The translations under genes were made by a program, and so were the position numbers. This document shows, piece after piece, positions 51,961 through 62,825 of a DNA stretch of 64,000 bases. How positions within the stretch are numbered: the stretch's first letter is position 1; each line of letters begins with the position of its first letter. Source of the DNA: Palaemon carinicauda (taxonomy: Eukaryota; Arthropoda; Malacostraca; Decapoda; Palaemonidae); assembly GCF_036898095.1 (NCBI RefSeq), contig NC_090767.1, forward strand, positions 25,070,570 to 25,134,569, read 5' to 3'. The notes beneath the pieces are model-generated. The model was not told where the DNA came from. It ran no database searches and worked only from the letters and a program-made list of their open reading frames with translations.

Positions 51961-54900
51961 TTGTCCAGGGTTCGGCCCCAAGTTGCTTCCACCTGTCTGA
52001 GCAACTTTGTAGGCATACCCCTAGAGGTGGACAAGCAGGGGGAGTGCCTATCCTAGCGTTTGCGGCCTCAGCTGCTCCCTCTAGGATATTTTCCTCCCTT
52101 GGAGGACTAACTGCCTTTCCTGTCCTTGCCAGGAAAGAGCTTCTTAGACACTGTGGTCTTCGCTGCTGTCTTATTCGTCGTGGTCTTGGCTGGACGGGAC
52201 TGCTGAGGACCTGGTGGTTTATAGGGCTAGGAAGTCAAAAGCCCTATGGAGGAGGGAGTCCTGATGGGACTTCCTCCATGTCTCTGCAGCATGTTCCACA
52301 TCCTTAGGTTCCAATAGATGGGCTCCCTCTAGAGAGGAATATCTAAGCCTAATGATCTCGGCATTAGGGACTTGTTGATGGAACCTCTCAGACACAGCGT
52401 CCCAACGTTTCAAGATGGTATTCGTCCACAAGTTCGAAACTTGGTGGGCGAGAAACTCGATCGTGCGAGTGCCCGAGCGAAGAAAAGTCTTCCTTGTTGT
52501 CTTGGCATGTTCCTTGCAGAAATCCTCCGTCCGTACCAGGATTCCCAAGGTCCCTAACCAGTCATCGAGCCAGGAAGTAGCTTGCATGGTGTACTTCGTG
52601 GCCTTCTCCTGGTTAAGGTTCTCGGTTACCGGGAAAAATACCTGTCGATTGTAGTCTCTCTCTAGAGTGATTCTCTTGGTGAGCTCTTTCAATAAGTGGT
52701 GGAGATGAAGAGCTGGACGAGGCTCCTCCAGAATCTCGAAATACCTCCTCTGTTGGACACGAGGAGGTGGGAGAAGCTTATTGGTAGAGTCGGAATGATG
52801 GAAGGAGGCATATTTGGCGAACTATAGGGCGATCTTAGCCTTGGCACCCTCCAGCCCTTGAGACCAGGGCAAGGCTGCACTGATCTTTGAGGGTTTTTGA
52901 GTGCCAAAGACACGGTCTAAGATAAGTGTCCTTGACCTCCCATGGGGTATCTCTGGGTCAGTAAACCCATTGAGAACCCTTAAGAAAGTCAGAACCTGCC
53001 TGAATGCACGTTCCGACTCTTTCTGCTCTCCTTCCGACGTTGGACTTGCAGCAAAGTCTCCTTCTTCCATCCCTGAGAGCTATTCCCAGGGTGGGTTGCA
53101 GACATCCCTTGAGTGACTGGCTGTCTCTGTAGACTTGGTAGTCCTACTTGAGGACTTTGGCAGAGTCTTGGAGTCTTTGGACTCCTTCTGAAGATGGAGG
53201 TAGGACTCCAGCATCGAAGGCCGAGATGTCGTGTCCCTCCTGATTTCCATTGGTGGTGGGGAACTCTCCGTGTGAGGGGAGGCTTACTCCGAAGGTGGAG
53301 GGGAGGGGGTCCTTTCCTCATGCGACTCCTTTGGCAAAGGTGAGATAGGGGAGTATCCCGAGGAAGATGCAGGAGGAGCTGGCCTTGATGGTCTTACCGG
53401 AGTCAGCTTTACCCTCGAGGAAGTGACCGCGTCTGAGATGCCTCTTTTTCTCTTCAAGGGGGGAGGAAGAAGTCATGGTTCCTTGCTGAGGGTCTGCTGG
53501 AGCTATAGGCTGCTCCGAAGTGCGGCCGTACAAAGCAGGATTGAAGGCCTGTACCACTGCTCTGACTATAGCACTGAACCATGGCTAATGACGGACTGAC
53601 GCACTGTCAGACAGATCCCCAGAAGGGAAAGGGACCGAAGGTTCCCTACGAGGAATCTCTGCTGTAGGTGGGTCCGTCTTAGAGGAAGGCAGTTTATGGA
53701 TCCTGAACCCTTCTGTAGAGGCCTGTTCCCCTATCCCCGGCGGACACGCTGATAACTGCGCCAATGTACAGGTGAGCGCTGTTACGTAGGAAATCATTGG
53801 CACGTAGGAGCATGCTGGAGCGTAGGAGATTGCTAGCATGCAGGTTGTAGCTGTTGTATAGGAGAGCGTCGGTAAGCAATAAACCAAAGTTGCAAGCGCG
53901 CTGAGATTTTGGCACGCGCTGAAGTTTTGGTGAGCTCCTTTCAGCCGGTGATCGTTGGCGCGCTGGAAGGCACCGAGGGAGAGCAGGTGAAGACGAGAGA
54001 CGAGATGTTGGTGACCACTGGTGCACTGCAGGGAGGTGACGAGCAGGAGAACGTTGGTGCGCAGCTGCATACTTAGGTAGGGTCTCAGGAGGCTGTAACG
54101 GGAACAGGAATGGTGATGGAAGGTCAGCAGATCGGCTGGTAGGTAGCACAGGAACAGGGATGTGCCCTTTGGAAGGGCAACCATCCATCGATGGAGATCG
54201 CGAACGATCTACATAAGTGTCCAGGACCAAAGTCTGAGGACTAGCAGCAGCGTCGTCGGGAGAAGGTCCAGGAACGGGCGAAGGTCGAGGACCAGAAGAT
54301 GACTGGAGTAGAGACTCCTCTGCGGGGGACGGCTGCGATGACGAGGCTGAAGTGCTGAAGAGGCGCCTTTACACCGATGGTGAAGGACGACCTCTAAGGC
54401 AAAGCGGAGGGCGAGCACTGTGATGGAGACACCCTCGGAGGGCCGTTGGATCAGCAAGCTGACCATGAGCAGTAGCAGTCCTCCAAAGAGGAGTCTCTTT
54501 GAGTGAACTCCCCCGAGGGGAGACACACTCGCAGGAGAGATAAGACGTAGGAATAAGGACTAAGTCTACCCCTCAAAGGATGATCAGGAACTGGGGAAAC
54601 TAAGTCGGCAGCAACAGCTTGAGAGTCTGAAGGGGCAGGGGCGTCGGCAGAAACAACAGAAGACACCTCTGACACTACAACGTCGATGAGCGCAGGAGGA
54701 TCTACCTATGAAGTCGACGACAACGGCTGTACACTTGCAACCCGGAGGATGAGCTGCAGCAAGGAGTCCTTGGAGGGGGGACCCAAAAGCCCCAAGGATG
54801 ACCATACTAATAACACAGACAAGGTCTCAGCCGGGGGGGAGAGGTGGGGCAGCTTCGCTAGGGGAAGAAACACCACCTCTCGAGTACCGGGGTTGCCCGA

Positions 54901-55242
54901 TATTAAAAGGGTCTATATTACTACTCGACAATCTCTCAGAAGAGACCAAATGAGTAGGACCTTCGGAGGAAGGTCGGGAGATGGAAGAAGAGGCCTGGTG
55001 TTTTTCCCGCTTTGAAGGAACTTTCGAAGGAGAAAAATCCCGCTTAGACCACTCCATACACGCACTTCACTAGTTGTTGCTACCACACCGTCGACTTCTG
55101 CAGACAGGACAAAGGGTGTGGCGATCAGTCTCCACCCCCGACATATAGGTTCCGCAGGGACGGCCATCGAGTCCCAGGCAGGTGCGCATGTTTGCAGAAC
55201 TCAACACATACACACACCAACACAAAGAAAAACCAAAAAAGA
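51961..55242 (-). pseudogene. DIRS-2 gag and leader, degenerate
   Basis: The best-preserved gag part is at 52219-52692 (ATSWLDDWLGTLGILV, LRSGTRTIEFLAHQVSNLW), a helical region like DIRS gag C-domains. At 55085-55190 a Cys-rich N-terminus (MRTCLGLDGRPCGTYMSG, HTLCPVCRSRRC) resembles the DIRS-1 5' exon in character. Between them are Ser/Pro-rich fragments in several frames with stops. Copy E is inserted just upstream of the N-terminus. Confidence 0.7.
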
Positions 55243-55380
55243 TTGATTGATTGATTGATTGATTGAAAGTTTTCTGGCATCCTGACATCTAGGGTCATTG
55301 ACGCCGATACCATTTACTGTATATGAAAATTAAAAGAGAATTCGATTAAAACCATAAAAATTAAGAAGTCATTACAATAG

Positions 55381-58300
55381 TTAAATAGTTTTCAGAAGAC
55401 CTGCTTCTGGAATAAATCTAAAAATTCCGCTCGCATAGTAAGACACATCATGTCCAAGAATCTTGGCAAGGATAAACCTGCCATCCTCACCTCGAGCCTC
55501 AAACAGATATCTATTTCTTAAGTTAGTAGAATTAGGGCATTCGGTCAACAAATGCCTCACTGTTAAAGGTACTAAGCAGTCCTCGCAATACGGTTGGTGT
55601 TGGCCCTTCAGCATAAACTCGTGTGTCAACCGTGTGTGACCAATACGGAGACGACTCTTTGTCGTCTCCCATTTTCGGGGAATCATGTTATACCTCCAAG
55701 GTGATATGATATTTGTTACTTCCCTCATTTTATTGCCATCTTGACTATCCCAGTGCTGTTGCCATTTATCACAAACCAATTTCTTGATGTAAGGTAGGAA
55801 ATCGTTACATGGAATGGGATACCTCCTTGGTAGCAACTCGGATGCCGCATTCTTCGCCAGTAAATCTGCCTTCTCATTCCCAGACACACCTACATGTGCT
55901 GGAACCCAACAGAATCGAACAGTTATACCTTTCCGTCCAATAATAAAAAGCCATTCTAAAATCTTTAAAACTAGAGGGTTACTAGAATTAAAAACTTCTA
56001 AAGCTTGAAGAACACTCCTTGCATCACTAAAAATTGTAAAAATTACCCTCCTTTTCCAAAGCTATTTTCTCAATAGCGATTAATATGCCATACAGTTCGG
56101 CAGTAAATATGGAAGCTGTTAGAGGAAGTGCACCTCTACAATTAAAATCATTACTATGTACTCCAAATCCAACGCCAGCATCAGATTTGGAGCCATCAGT
56201 ATATATAAAAGTCGATCCTCTATGTTCTTCAACATGTTCCATAAAAAAAAGAGACCTGGATTCTAAGTCAGTCAAATTCTTCTTAACTCCAATAAAGTAT
56301 CTACAAAAAGATATGTCAGGTAATTTCCATGGAGGCGTTGATGATACCTTGAATGGAAGCACCTTATTTCTAATTATATCCAGATTGTTTAATAATTGGT
56401 TAACCCGAAACCCAAAAGGTTGAGGAGATTTTGGGTGCAACTCAAAGTAGGTTGAGTGCCTTACAAGGCTTGCAGTTTGAAAGGCTGAAAAATTGGGGAG
56501 TCTTTGCAATCTAAACCAATACCGAATAATAGAGGACATTCGGTAAAGGTCCAGAGGCAACTCCACAGCATCAACAAGGAGACTTGTGATAGGGGAGGTT
56601 CTAAAGGCTCCTGTGGACAATCTAATGCTAGCATGATGTATTGAATCTAGTATTTTTAACCGGCTTGGGGTTGCTGAGGAGTATATTTCGCATCCATAAC
56701 TAATTTTGGAAAATATCAAGGCCTTGTATAATTTTAAAATTGTATTGCGGTCTGCCCCCCATGATGTATGGGACAAGACTTTTAAAAGATTCATAGCTTC
56801 AACACATTTAGCTTTTAATGTTTTTAAGTGAGAAACCCATGTAAGCCTACAATCAAATATCAACCCTAAAAATTTGGCTTCACTTGCACATGGGATCCGT
56901 TGACCTTTGATGTATATATCCGGGTCTGGATGTACTCCCCGTATACGACAGAAATGGACAATTGTAGTTTTACTTGTTGAGAACTTAAATACATTCATAT
57001 CGGCCCAATGGATAATTTTATCAATAGAGAGTTGGATTTTTCTCTCAACCATTGCCATTCTGGCTCCAGCAAATGATATGGAGAGATCATCCACAAATAA
57101 TGTTGCGAGAACATCCCGGGGAACGACTGAGGATATCCCATTAATTGCTAGTGCAAAAAGGGTTACACTCAGCACACTCCCCTGAGGAACTCCTTCTTCC
57201 TGGCATTTACTCTGTGATAGAGCTTCCCCAACTCTCACTTGGAAAACTCTATGTGAAAGAAATGACTGGATGAATAGTGGTAGCTCACCTCTCAATCCGC
57301 ACTCATGGATTCTTTTAAGTATACCGTATCTCCATGTGGTATCATATGCCTTTTCAAGATAAAAAAAAACTGTCACATGGTGCTGTTTGGAAGCAAAGGC
57401 TTCACAAATGGAGGACTCAAGTTGTATCAGCACATCAGTCGTTGAGTGCATTTTCCTGAATCCACATTGAATGGGTGATAAAATATTCTTCTTTTCAAGG
57501 TACCAAATCAGTCTTGCATTGACCATCTTCTCCATGATTTTACATAAACAAGATGTCAATGCAATAGGTCGGTAGTTTGCTGCTAAAAACTTGTCCTTAC
57601 CGGGTTTTAAAAAGGCTAAAATAATGGCTAGTTCCCAAACACTTGGATAACTATGATCATGCCATATTCTATTAAAAATGCTTAAAATAAATAACTTTGT
57701 ATTAAAAGGTACATGTTTAATCATTGCATATGGAATTCCATCGGGTCCAGGGGCTGTATCGTTATAAGTAGCAAGAGCAGAATCAAATTCTCTTTCAGTA
57801 AAAGGAGAATTGTATGACTCTTGCTTTCTTGTTGCGAAGTTTAAAACTTTCTTTTCTTCATTGCTCCTATATTGGTGACCAGGAGCTGCTTCACACTTGC
57901 ACGATACATTTGAGAAATGGTCAGCCAGGGCATTGCTTACTTCGGTTGGCCATTTATCTTTAACACTGGTGGTTGGTTTGGGGTGAATTTTCCTGCTATC
58001 TTTTTTACTTTCCTCCACACAGATGATGTTGGTGTTTACTATTAATGGAGGAAACAAAGGACATCCAAGACTGGCGCCTAGCTTCTTTCATGGCACGGCG
58101 GAACTGTGCTCTACATTTCTTGTACATGACTAAATTCTCCTCATTACGGCGCATGCGCAATCGAGTTAAAGACTTTCTTGTGGCTCTGTGCAGGGCAGTT
58201 AGTTCTGACGACCACCAGGGGACTGGTCGTCGTCTGAATATCCCAGTTGTTTTGGGAATGGAAATCACTCCTGCTGTGTGAAGAGTTCCATTAAGTAAGT

Positions 58301-59078
58301 CTATGGCATCATCAACACTTTCAAACTGTTCTGCATTTCCTTCAATTTCACTTAACTCCCGAAATCTATTCCAGTCCGCCTTATCAAGATTCCATCGAGG
58401 TGATCTTTGTAAAGGTGGACCATTGTTGGTGTTTATAATGATTGGTGTATGATCACTAGTATGCCAATCATCTAATGTTCTCCAATTAAAATCGAGAAGA
58501 CAGTTAGAGCTTGCAACTGATAGGTCAATGCAGGACAAGGTACCTGTCTGTACATGAAAATGTGTGGGCTCTCCTGTATTGAGGAGTCCGACATCTTCAT
58601 TCTCCAAAATTGACGATATAATATTACCCCTTGCATTTGCTAAAACATCACCCCATAAAGGATGTCTACTATTAAGGTCTCCTAGTAAGAGAAAGGGTTG
58701 TGGGAGTTGTTTAATCACCTCTACTATATTATCATATGAGATGTTATCATTTGGAGGCAAGTAAAGAGAACAGATTGTGTATTTTCTCCCTATATCAATC
58801 TGTACAGCCACTGCCTGCAGAGGGGTACAGATAGACAAAGATATTTGGGGAACATCTCGACGAACGTATATAAGACTTCCCCCATGGCTCCCTGCTTGTT
58901 GATCATATGGTGTCCTATAGCTAACATACTCTCGAGGACAGGGAGTATTAGCATCGAGCTTGCTTTCTCGTAGACATACTGTTATAGGGGAGTGCTCACG
59001 TATGAGGAGCTTAAGTTGTTCATATTTCGCCCTTAAACCCTGGCAATTCCATTGCAGAATGGAGGAAAGAACTATGTT
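55381..59078 (-). pseudogene. Copy E ORF2: frameshifted, RT motif A mutated
   Basis: Three open pieces: 55381-55887, 56027-58057 and 58005-58838 (the last open upstream to the ORF1 stop). Relative to copy C there is an extra A at about 56040, a 17-18 base loss near 57948 and a one-base loss near 58036. Motif A reads FFYLEKAYD instead of FFDLEKAYD because a C became A in the A-run at 57361, so the first catalytic Asp is gone. Confidence 0.92.
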
Positions 59079-60635
59079 TTATTTTTTGGAAGACACCTTG
59101 GATGAAGTCTTCCCATTGGCAATATTTGATCTAACAATATTTCCCGGAGGTAACTCTAGAGAGGATCTTGATATAGTGGGTTTTGTGTTTCTCTTTTTCT
59201 TTGTGTCCTTTTGATCTAATTGTTGAGGAGGATGGTGGACCTCAACTTGAATTTCTGATTGGTTCAATTTACCTTCTAGTTGTTCAGAAACATCAGCAGA
59301 CAAGATATCATATTTATTGGAAGTCGTGACTTTAATGTTTCTTATGGTAGGAGGCGAGAGGGAGGGAGGTCTCTCTCTTTTTCGATTAAAAGGTTGTGAT
59401 CTGTCAGGTTTTTGCACCTTCCCCACTACGGGTTCACCAGGTAAATTGGTTTCGAGTGCAACCTCCATCAGATCAGGCAAGGAAACGGCCTGTGAGAGGT
59501 TTGTACTATTGTTTAAAATCGGAGTAGTTGGCTTTTGAATAATTTTCAGATCTTTAAGTGTCCGTTTTGATTTTTCCACAATTTCTGGATATAGATTTTC
59601 GATGGGACTTTCCACCTCTTTAACTACTTTCATTTGTTTCTTTATCTTAGAAGTAGAGATATAATTTTCGTCTGTGTGGTTTGGCAAGTTTTTCTTCAGA
59701 ACCATTGAAAAAGGTTGCCCTGGTCTTATTTGCTTTTCAAGAGCTCTTTTACGAGCCTCTTTAAAAGTAACCCTTTCCATGGTCCTAATGGCCTGGATTT
59801 CTTTTTCAAAAATAAACTTTACACAGCTTTTAGATGTAGCTGGGTGTGCTTCCCCACAATGTATGCAATTAGGGTTTTCGATGCATACTCCATGACTACT
59901 TTTTCCACAGTTGGCACAAACAGCTGGCTTATTGTTTAGTTTTTCTTTACATTTCTGGCTTAAATGGCCATACATTTGGCAATGATAACATCGCAATGGT
60001 GAAGGGATATATGGTTTTACCTTCAAAGATAACCAACCAGCTTTTATAACATTTGGTAATCGGCATTGATCAAATGTTATAATCAGAGTAGCAAGAGGGA
60101 TACGTTGTTCTCCAACTCTCTTTCTCATTCTGACTACTTTAACTACTCCTTGATTTTTCAGTTCATCCTCTATTTCTTTTTCCTCTATATCCAACAATTC
60201 TGGAGCATATATCACACCTCTACTCTGGTTGAAAGTAGGGTGCAAAACGCATTTTACGCTATGACCATTCAATGTTGTAAGTGTTTTTAACCTTTCACCT
60301 TGTAATGGGGACAGTGTCTCTATCAAGAGACTTCCATTTCCCTGGGGTAAAATTTTTGGCTGCCCTCCACATAAAGTAACTATTTCCCTATTAGCTTTAA
60401 AAACATTTATACGCTCATTTCTTCCGTTTTCAAATTCCAAGATAAAATTTTTTTCATAATTCACTACTTCATAGTGACCAGGTAATACTTCTACTTTTCT
60501 ATATCTTTCTGTACTGTCATCATTTTTCACTCTCTCTCTCTTCTTCTCTAGCGTTTTATTATTCACATGACGTGAATAAGGTTCTAACGTTACAATGTTA
60601 GAACCCGAGTTGGAGCTGTCTGTACCGAGGTCCAT
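59079..60635 (-). CDS. Copy E ORF1: zinc-knuckle gag-like protein, 518 aa
   Basis: Intact, ATG at 60635, the same length as copy C ORF1 and differing at few positions. It has the same three Cys/His modules, ends in TAA and has ORF2 continuing in the same frame. An element with a dead ORF2 but intact ORF1 could still supply RNP protein. Confidence 0.9.
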   Translation of the reverse strand: MDLGTDSSNSGSNIVTLEPYSRHVNNKTLEKKRERVKNDDSTERYRKVEVLPGHYEVVNYEKNFILEFENGRNERINVFKANREIVTLCGGQPKILPQGNGSLLIETLSPLQGERLKTLTTLNGHSVKCVLHPTFNQSRGVIYAPELLDIEEKEIEDELKNQGVVKVVRMRKRVGEQRIPLATLIITFDQCRLPNVIKAGWLSLKVKPYIPSPLRCYHCQMYGHLSQKCKEKLNNKPAVCANCGKSSHGVCIENPNCIHCGEAHPATSKSCVKFIFEKEIQAIRTMERVTFKEARKRALEKQIRPGQPFSMVLKKNLPNHTDENYISTSKIKKQMKVVKEVESPIENLYPEIVEKSKRTLKDLKIIQKPTTPILNNSTNLSQAVSLPDLMEVALETNLPGEPVVGKVQKPDRSQPFNRKRERPPSLSPPTIRNIKVTTSNKYDILSADVSEQLEGKLNQSEIQVEVHHPPQQLDQKDTKKKRNTKPTISRSSLELPPGNIVRSNIANGKTSSKVSSKK

Positions 60636-61187
60636 GTTTGTATTTTCCAGGTCGTCAACAGAGGTGTTGGGTTTTTTTGAAAAAGCAAGCCGGATTATCC
60701 ACCTCTTATCGGAGGATGTCAGTCCTCCTATCCCATGTGGCCCAACACGAGAAGAGGCTTCAGCGGGGACCAGTCCTCTATTAGAGAGGGGCTGCCTCTC
60801 TTAAGGTGGGCGTACACTGGTCAGTGGGGGTAGTTAGCCTCTCCCACCGTCGACTCCAATGCCTGGCGTCACCCATTACCCGCAAATATGGGTGACTTAA
60901 GACCGGATCACTGGAGCCCGACTCTTAACAGACTTGGTCTGCACCCAATGGGGTCTGCCAGAGGGTGATGGCGTCTAAATTGGCACAGGTTGAGATGGAA
61001 TGCAGTCCATCCCACACACTGCCAAATCCAAAGCAGCATCCAAAGTAAAATCGAACATGCCAAAGTCGTCAACAATATCGAGCCCAAAAGGAAGAGATGG
61101 GAGAAAAAAAGAAATAATCAAAAGTAAAAGAGAAAGTGCTGACTGATTTAGTTGGATCGACAGCTGGGCACCGAGGTCCAATGGAAG
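60636..61187 (-). other. Copy E 5'UTR (truncated)
   Basis: Matches copy A 19973 onward, stopping at the GGTCCAATGG position, about 85 bp before the complete sense start. Confidence 0.75.
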
Positions 61188-61214
61188 CAAAAAAGAATTA
61201 ATGGCAATCCAAAT

Positions 61215-61443
61215 AACTGCGAACGATTTAAAACTGCAACTACAGTACACCATCCAAGCCAAAGGCAAAGTGTGCTAAATCACCAGTGTGAGAGTGGGAG
61301 TGGTAGCAAGCTAACCCCACCTACCCCCGCTAACTAGCGGTATGGGTAGTTAACCCTCACTAAATTTCAATTGCTCATCATTTCAGCTATGCAGAAAGTA
61401 ATACCCCTAAATAAATAGCGTAGGTTTGTATTCCACTTACGAA
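61215..61443. repeat. DIRS-2 right inverted terminal repeat
   Basis: Reverse complement of the left terminus (see 46089-46275). The outer edge is at about TTACGAAA (61443), after which the ~200-bp repeat resumes. Confidence 0.85.
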
Positions 61444-61604
61444 ACCAACTACAAGTGGAACAATGCTACTCCTACCGATTGTTCTCTCTGAATTATCTAT
61501 TTTTCTGAATTCTATTTCTTGAAGTTTTAACAAAATGATGAAAAGAGGGAAGAAACTGCGGCATCCTTCAAACCGACATGCAATGGTGTGGAGCAATTAT
61601 AATA
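61444..61604. repeat. ~200-bp tandem repeat, resumed unit
   Basis: AACAATGCTACTCCTACCGA, TTGTTCTCTCTGAATTATCT and CCTTCAAACCGACATGCAAT match the units at 45444-46088 in order. Confidence 0.85.
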
Positions 61605-62062
61605 CTCAACTTGGGAGCAGGGATCTCTAAAACGTATGACATCTTCAAAAACACTAAAACACGAAGCTATGAAAACAACACGTCTGAACCTCGCTGGTGC
61701 GAAGAAGGAATGAGGGAGGAAGCGAGGGAGGAAGCGTGGGAGGGGTAGGGGTGGGGGGAGGGTAGTCGTAGTAGAGGGCAGTAGTCAAATGTATAACGGC
61801 ACCTCGTAGTAACGGGGGATATTGAGGAAGGAAAGGACTAACTGGTGAGGGACCTCTGGTCGTGGTTCTAACACGTCCCAGTTACTATACCGACACTCAT
61901 TTAGAGTGAGCGAGCCGGGTTTATTCCTGGCATTCCATGCATCTTTTTTCTCTGGTATATTTAGTAGTATTTATACCTTGGAAATGGTGCTATAAGGAGC
62001 ATTTCACTGGGTGACACAGGTCCCTCGCCCAGAAATAGATTTTTCCTTCGTCAAAATCCCTT
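61605..62062 (+). mobile_element. Solo DIRS terminus (DIRS-1-related)
   Basis: The last ~210 bp match the DIRS-1 termini: TATACCGACAC, GTGAGCGAGC, TTCTCTGGTA, CACTGGG.G.CACAGG. It ends with GCCCAGAAATAGATTTTTCC then TCGTCAAAATCCC, the reverse complement of the DIRS-1 sense-3' end, which implies a plus-strand source. The preceding 250 bp are non-coding and purine-rich. No internal genes remain. Confidence 0.7.
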
Positions 62063-62109
62063 TTTTCTCCCGTGGGGAGGAAAATGCTACAAATAATACA
62101 ATTTTACTA
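62063..62109. repeat. ~200-bp tandem repeat remnant
   Basis: CTCCCGTGGGGAGGAAAATG and CTACAAAT.A resemble the CTCACAGGGAGGAGAAAAA...ACAAAT segment of the array, consistent with the solo terminus having inserted into it. Confidence 0.5.
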
Positions 62110-62825
62110 ATATTATTTGGTCTTTGAGTGTCTGAGAAATGGAGCAATGCTAAATACACTGCCTTCAATTCTAGGCTGTTGATATGCTAAATCATGTTTT
62201 CCTTTGTTCATAGACTGGAAACATACTAGTTTTGAGATGTGCTCTACACCCTTGCCGAGACGTCTGAGAAAAGGAAAAACTCCGGAGGAGGGGCACGCAA
62301 TGGAGCCCCACTCAACAGATTCTCTATTTGAAGTCATAACGAGAGATCTTTCATGACTTCTGGAGGGACTGCGTCCAAAATGGTTGACAAATCTCTCCTT
62401 TGGCATTAATTCGACTTCAGTGCTTATCAGGAGAAAGGCAAGCGCATCCTCCAGAGAGGAACCAACCGTTTCAGAAAAGCGAGGTGCCCCAGAAGTCTTT
62501 GTCACTGTATCGCTTCGAGTGAGTTCGTCGTGAAGAAAGCTGCTGCAACCTGTCTGAATTGGAACAGCCTGTCTCTAAACAGACACATTTTTGCTTGAAC
62601 CGTATCGCTACGCATGCCCAAGAACTGCAGACTATTTTGAGAGCTGAGGATCAAGTTCTTAAGATTTCTCCTGACACCAAGATCTCAGAACTCTACCAGT
62701 AGCAGACAGTTGTCAAGCTAACGCAAAAGACATGCAAATGGTGTGAATCCAGGACGACAACAGGGTGACCACTTATGGGGTTGTAGACAGGCTGAAGCAA
62801 ATGACTAATTTGGAATCTCCTTTCC
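62110..62825 (-). pseudogene. DIRS-type RT/RNase H relic (third DIRS copy)
   Basis: The minus-strand thread with stops reads LEAIQ*QRLLGHLAFLKRLV then PLWRMRLPF around 62430-62510, the conserved stretch linking RT and RNase H in DIRS elements. Flanking fragments (SATGRVLRSWCQEKS, AKMCLFRDRLFQFRQVAAA) fit the same region. It is unrelated in frame or age to DIRS-1 and heavily decayed. Confidence 0.65.

Larger units (their letters stand above)
55243..61187 (-). mobile_element. I-group non-LTR retrotransposon, copy E (slightly 5'-truncated, dead)
   Basis: Same subfamily as A and C. Tail TTGATTGATTGATTGA at 55243. A 9-bp candidate duplication CAAAAAAGA lies at 55234-55242 and 61188-61196; it is A-rich and so weaker evidence than in the other copies. 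The 5'UTR ends about 85 bp short of the full copies. ORF1 is intact; ORF2 is broken. Confidence 0.9.
46089..61443 (-). mobile_element. DIRS-2: degenerate DIRS-type retrotransposon with nested copies D and E
   Basis: Inverted termini (46089-46275 and 61215-61443) and an internal complementary region (46318-46428) whose halves are reverse complements of the two ends. Between them lie degenerate gag, RT/RNase H and tyrosine recombinase on the minus strand. Removing copies D and E leaves about 7.0 kb, similar to DIRS-1. Many stops and frameshifts show it is older than DIRS-1. It inserted into the ~200-bp tandem array. Confidence 0.88.

Noticed and set aside
53000..54800. Several Ser/Pro/Leu-rich ORFs as independent genes
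   Set aside because: They lie between recognisable ends of DIRS-2 gag, in mixed frames with stops. Better explained as decayed gag.
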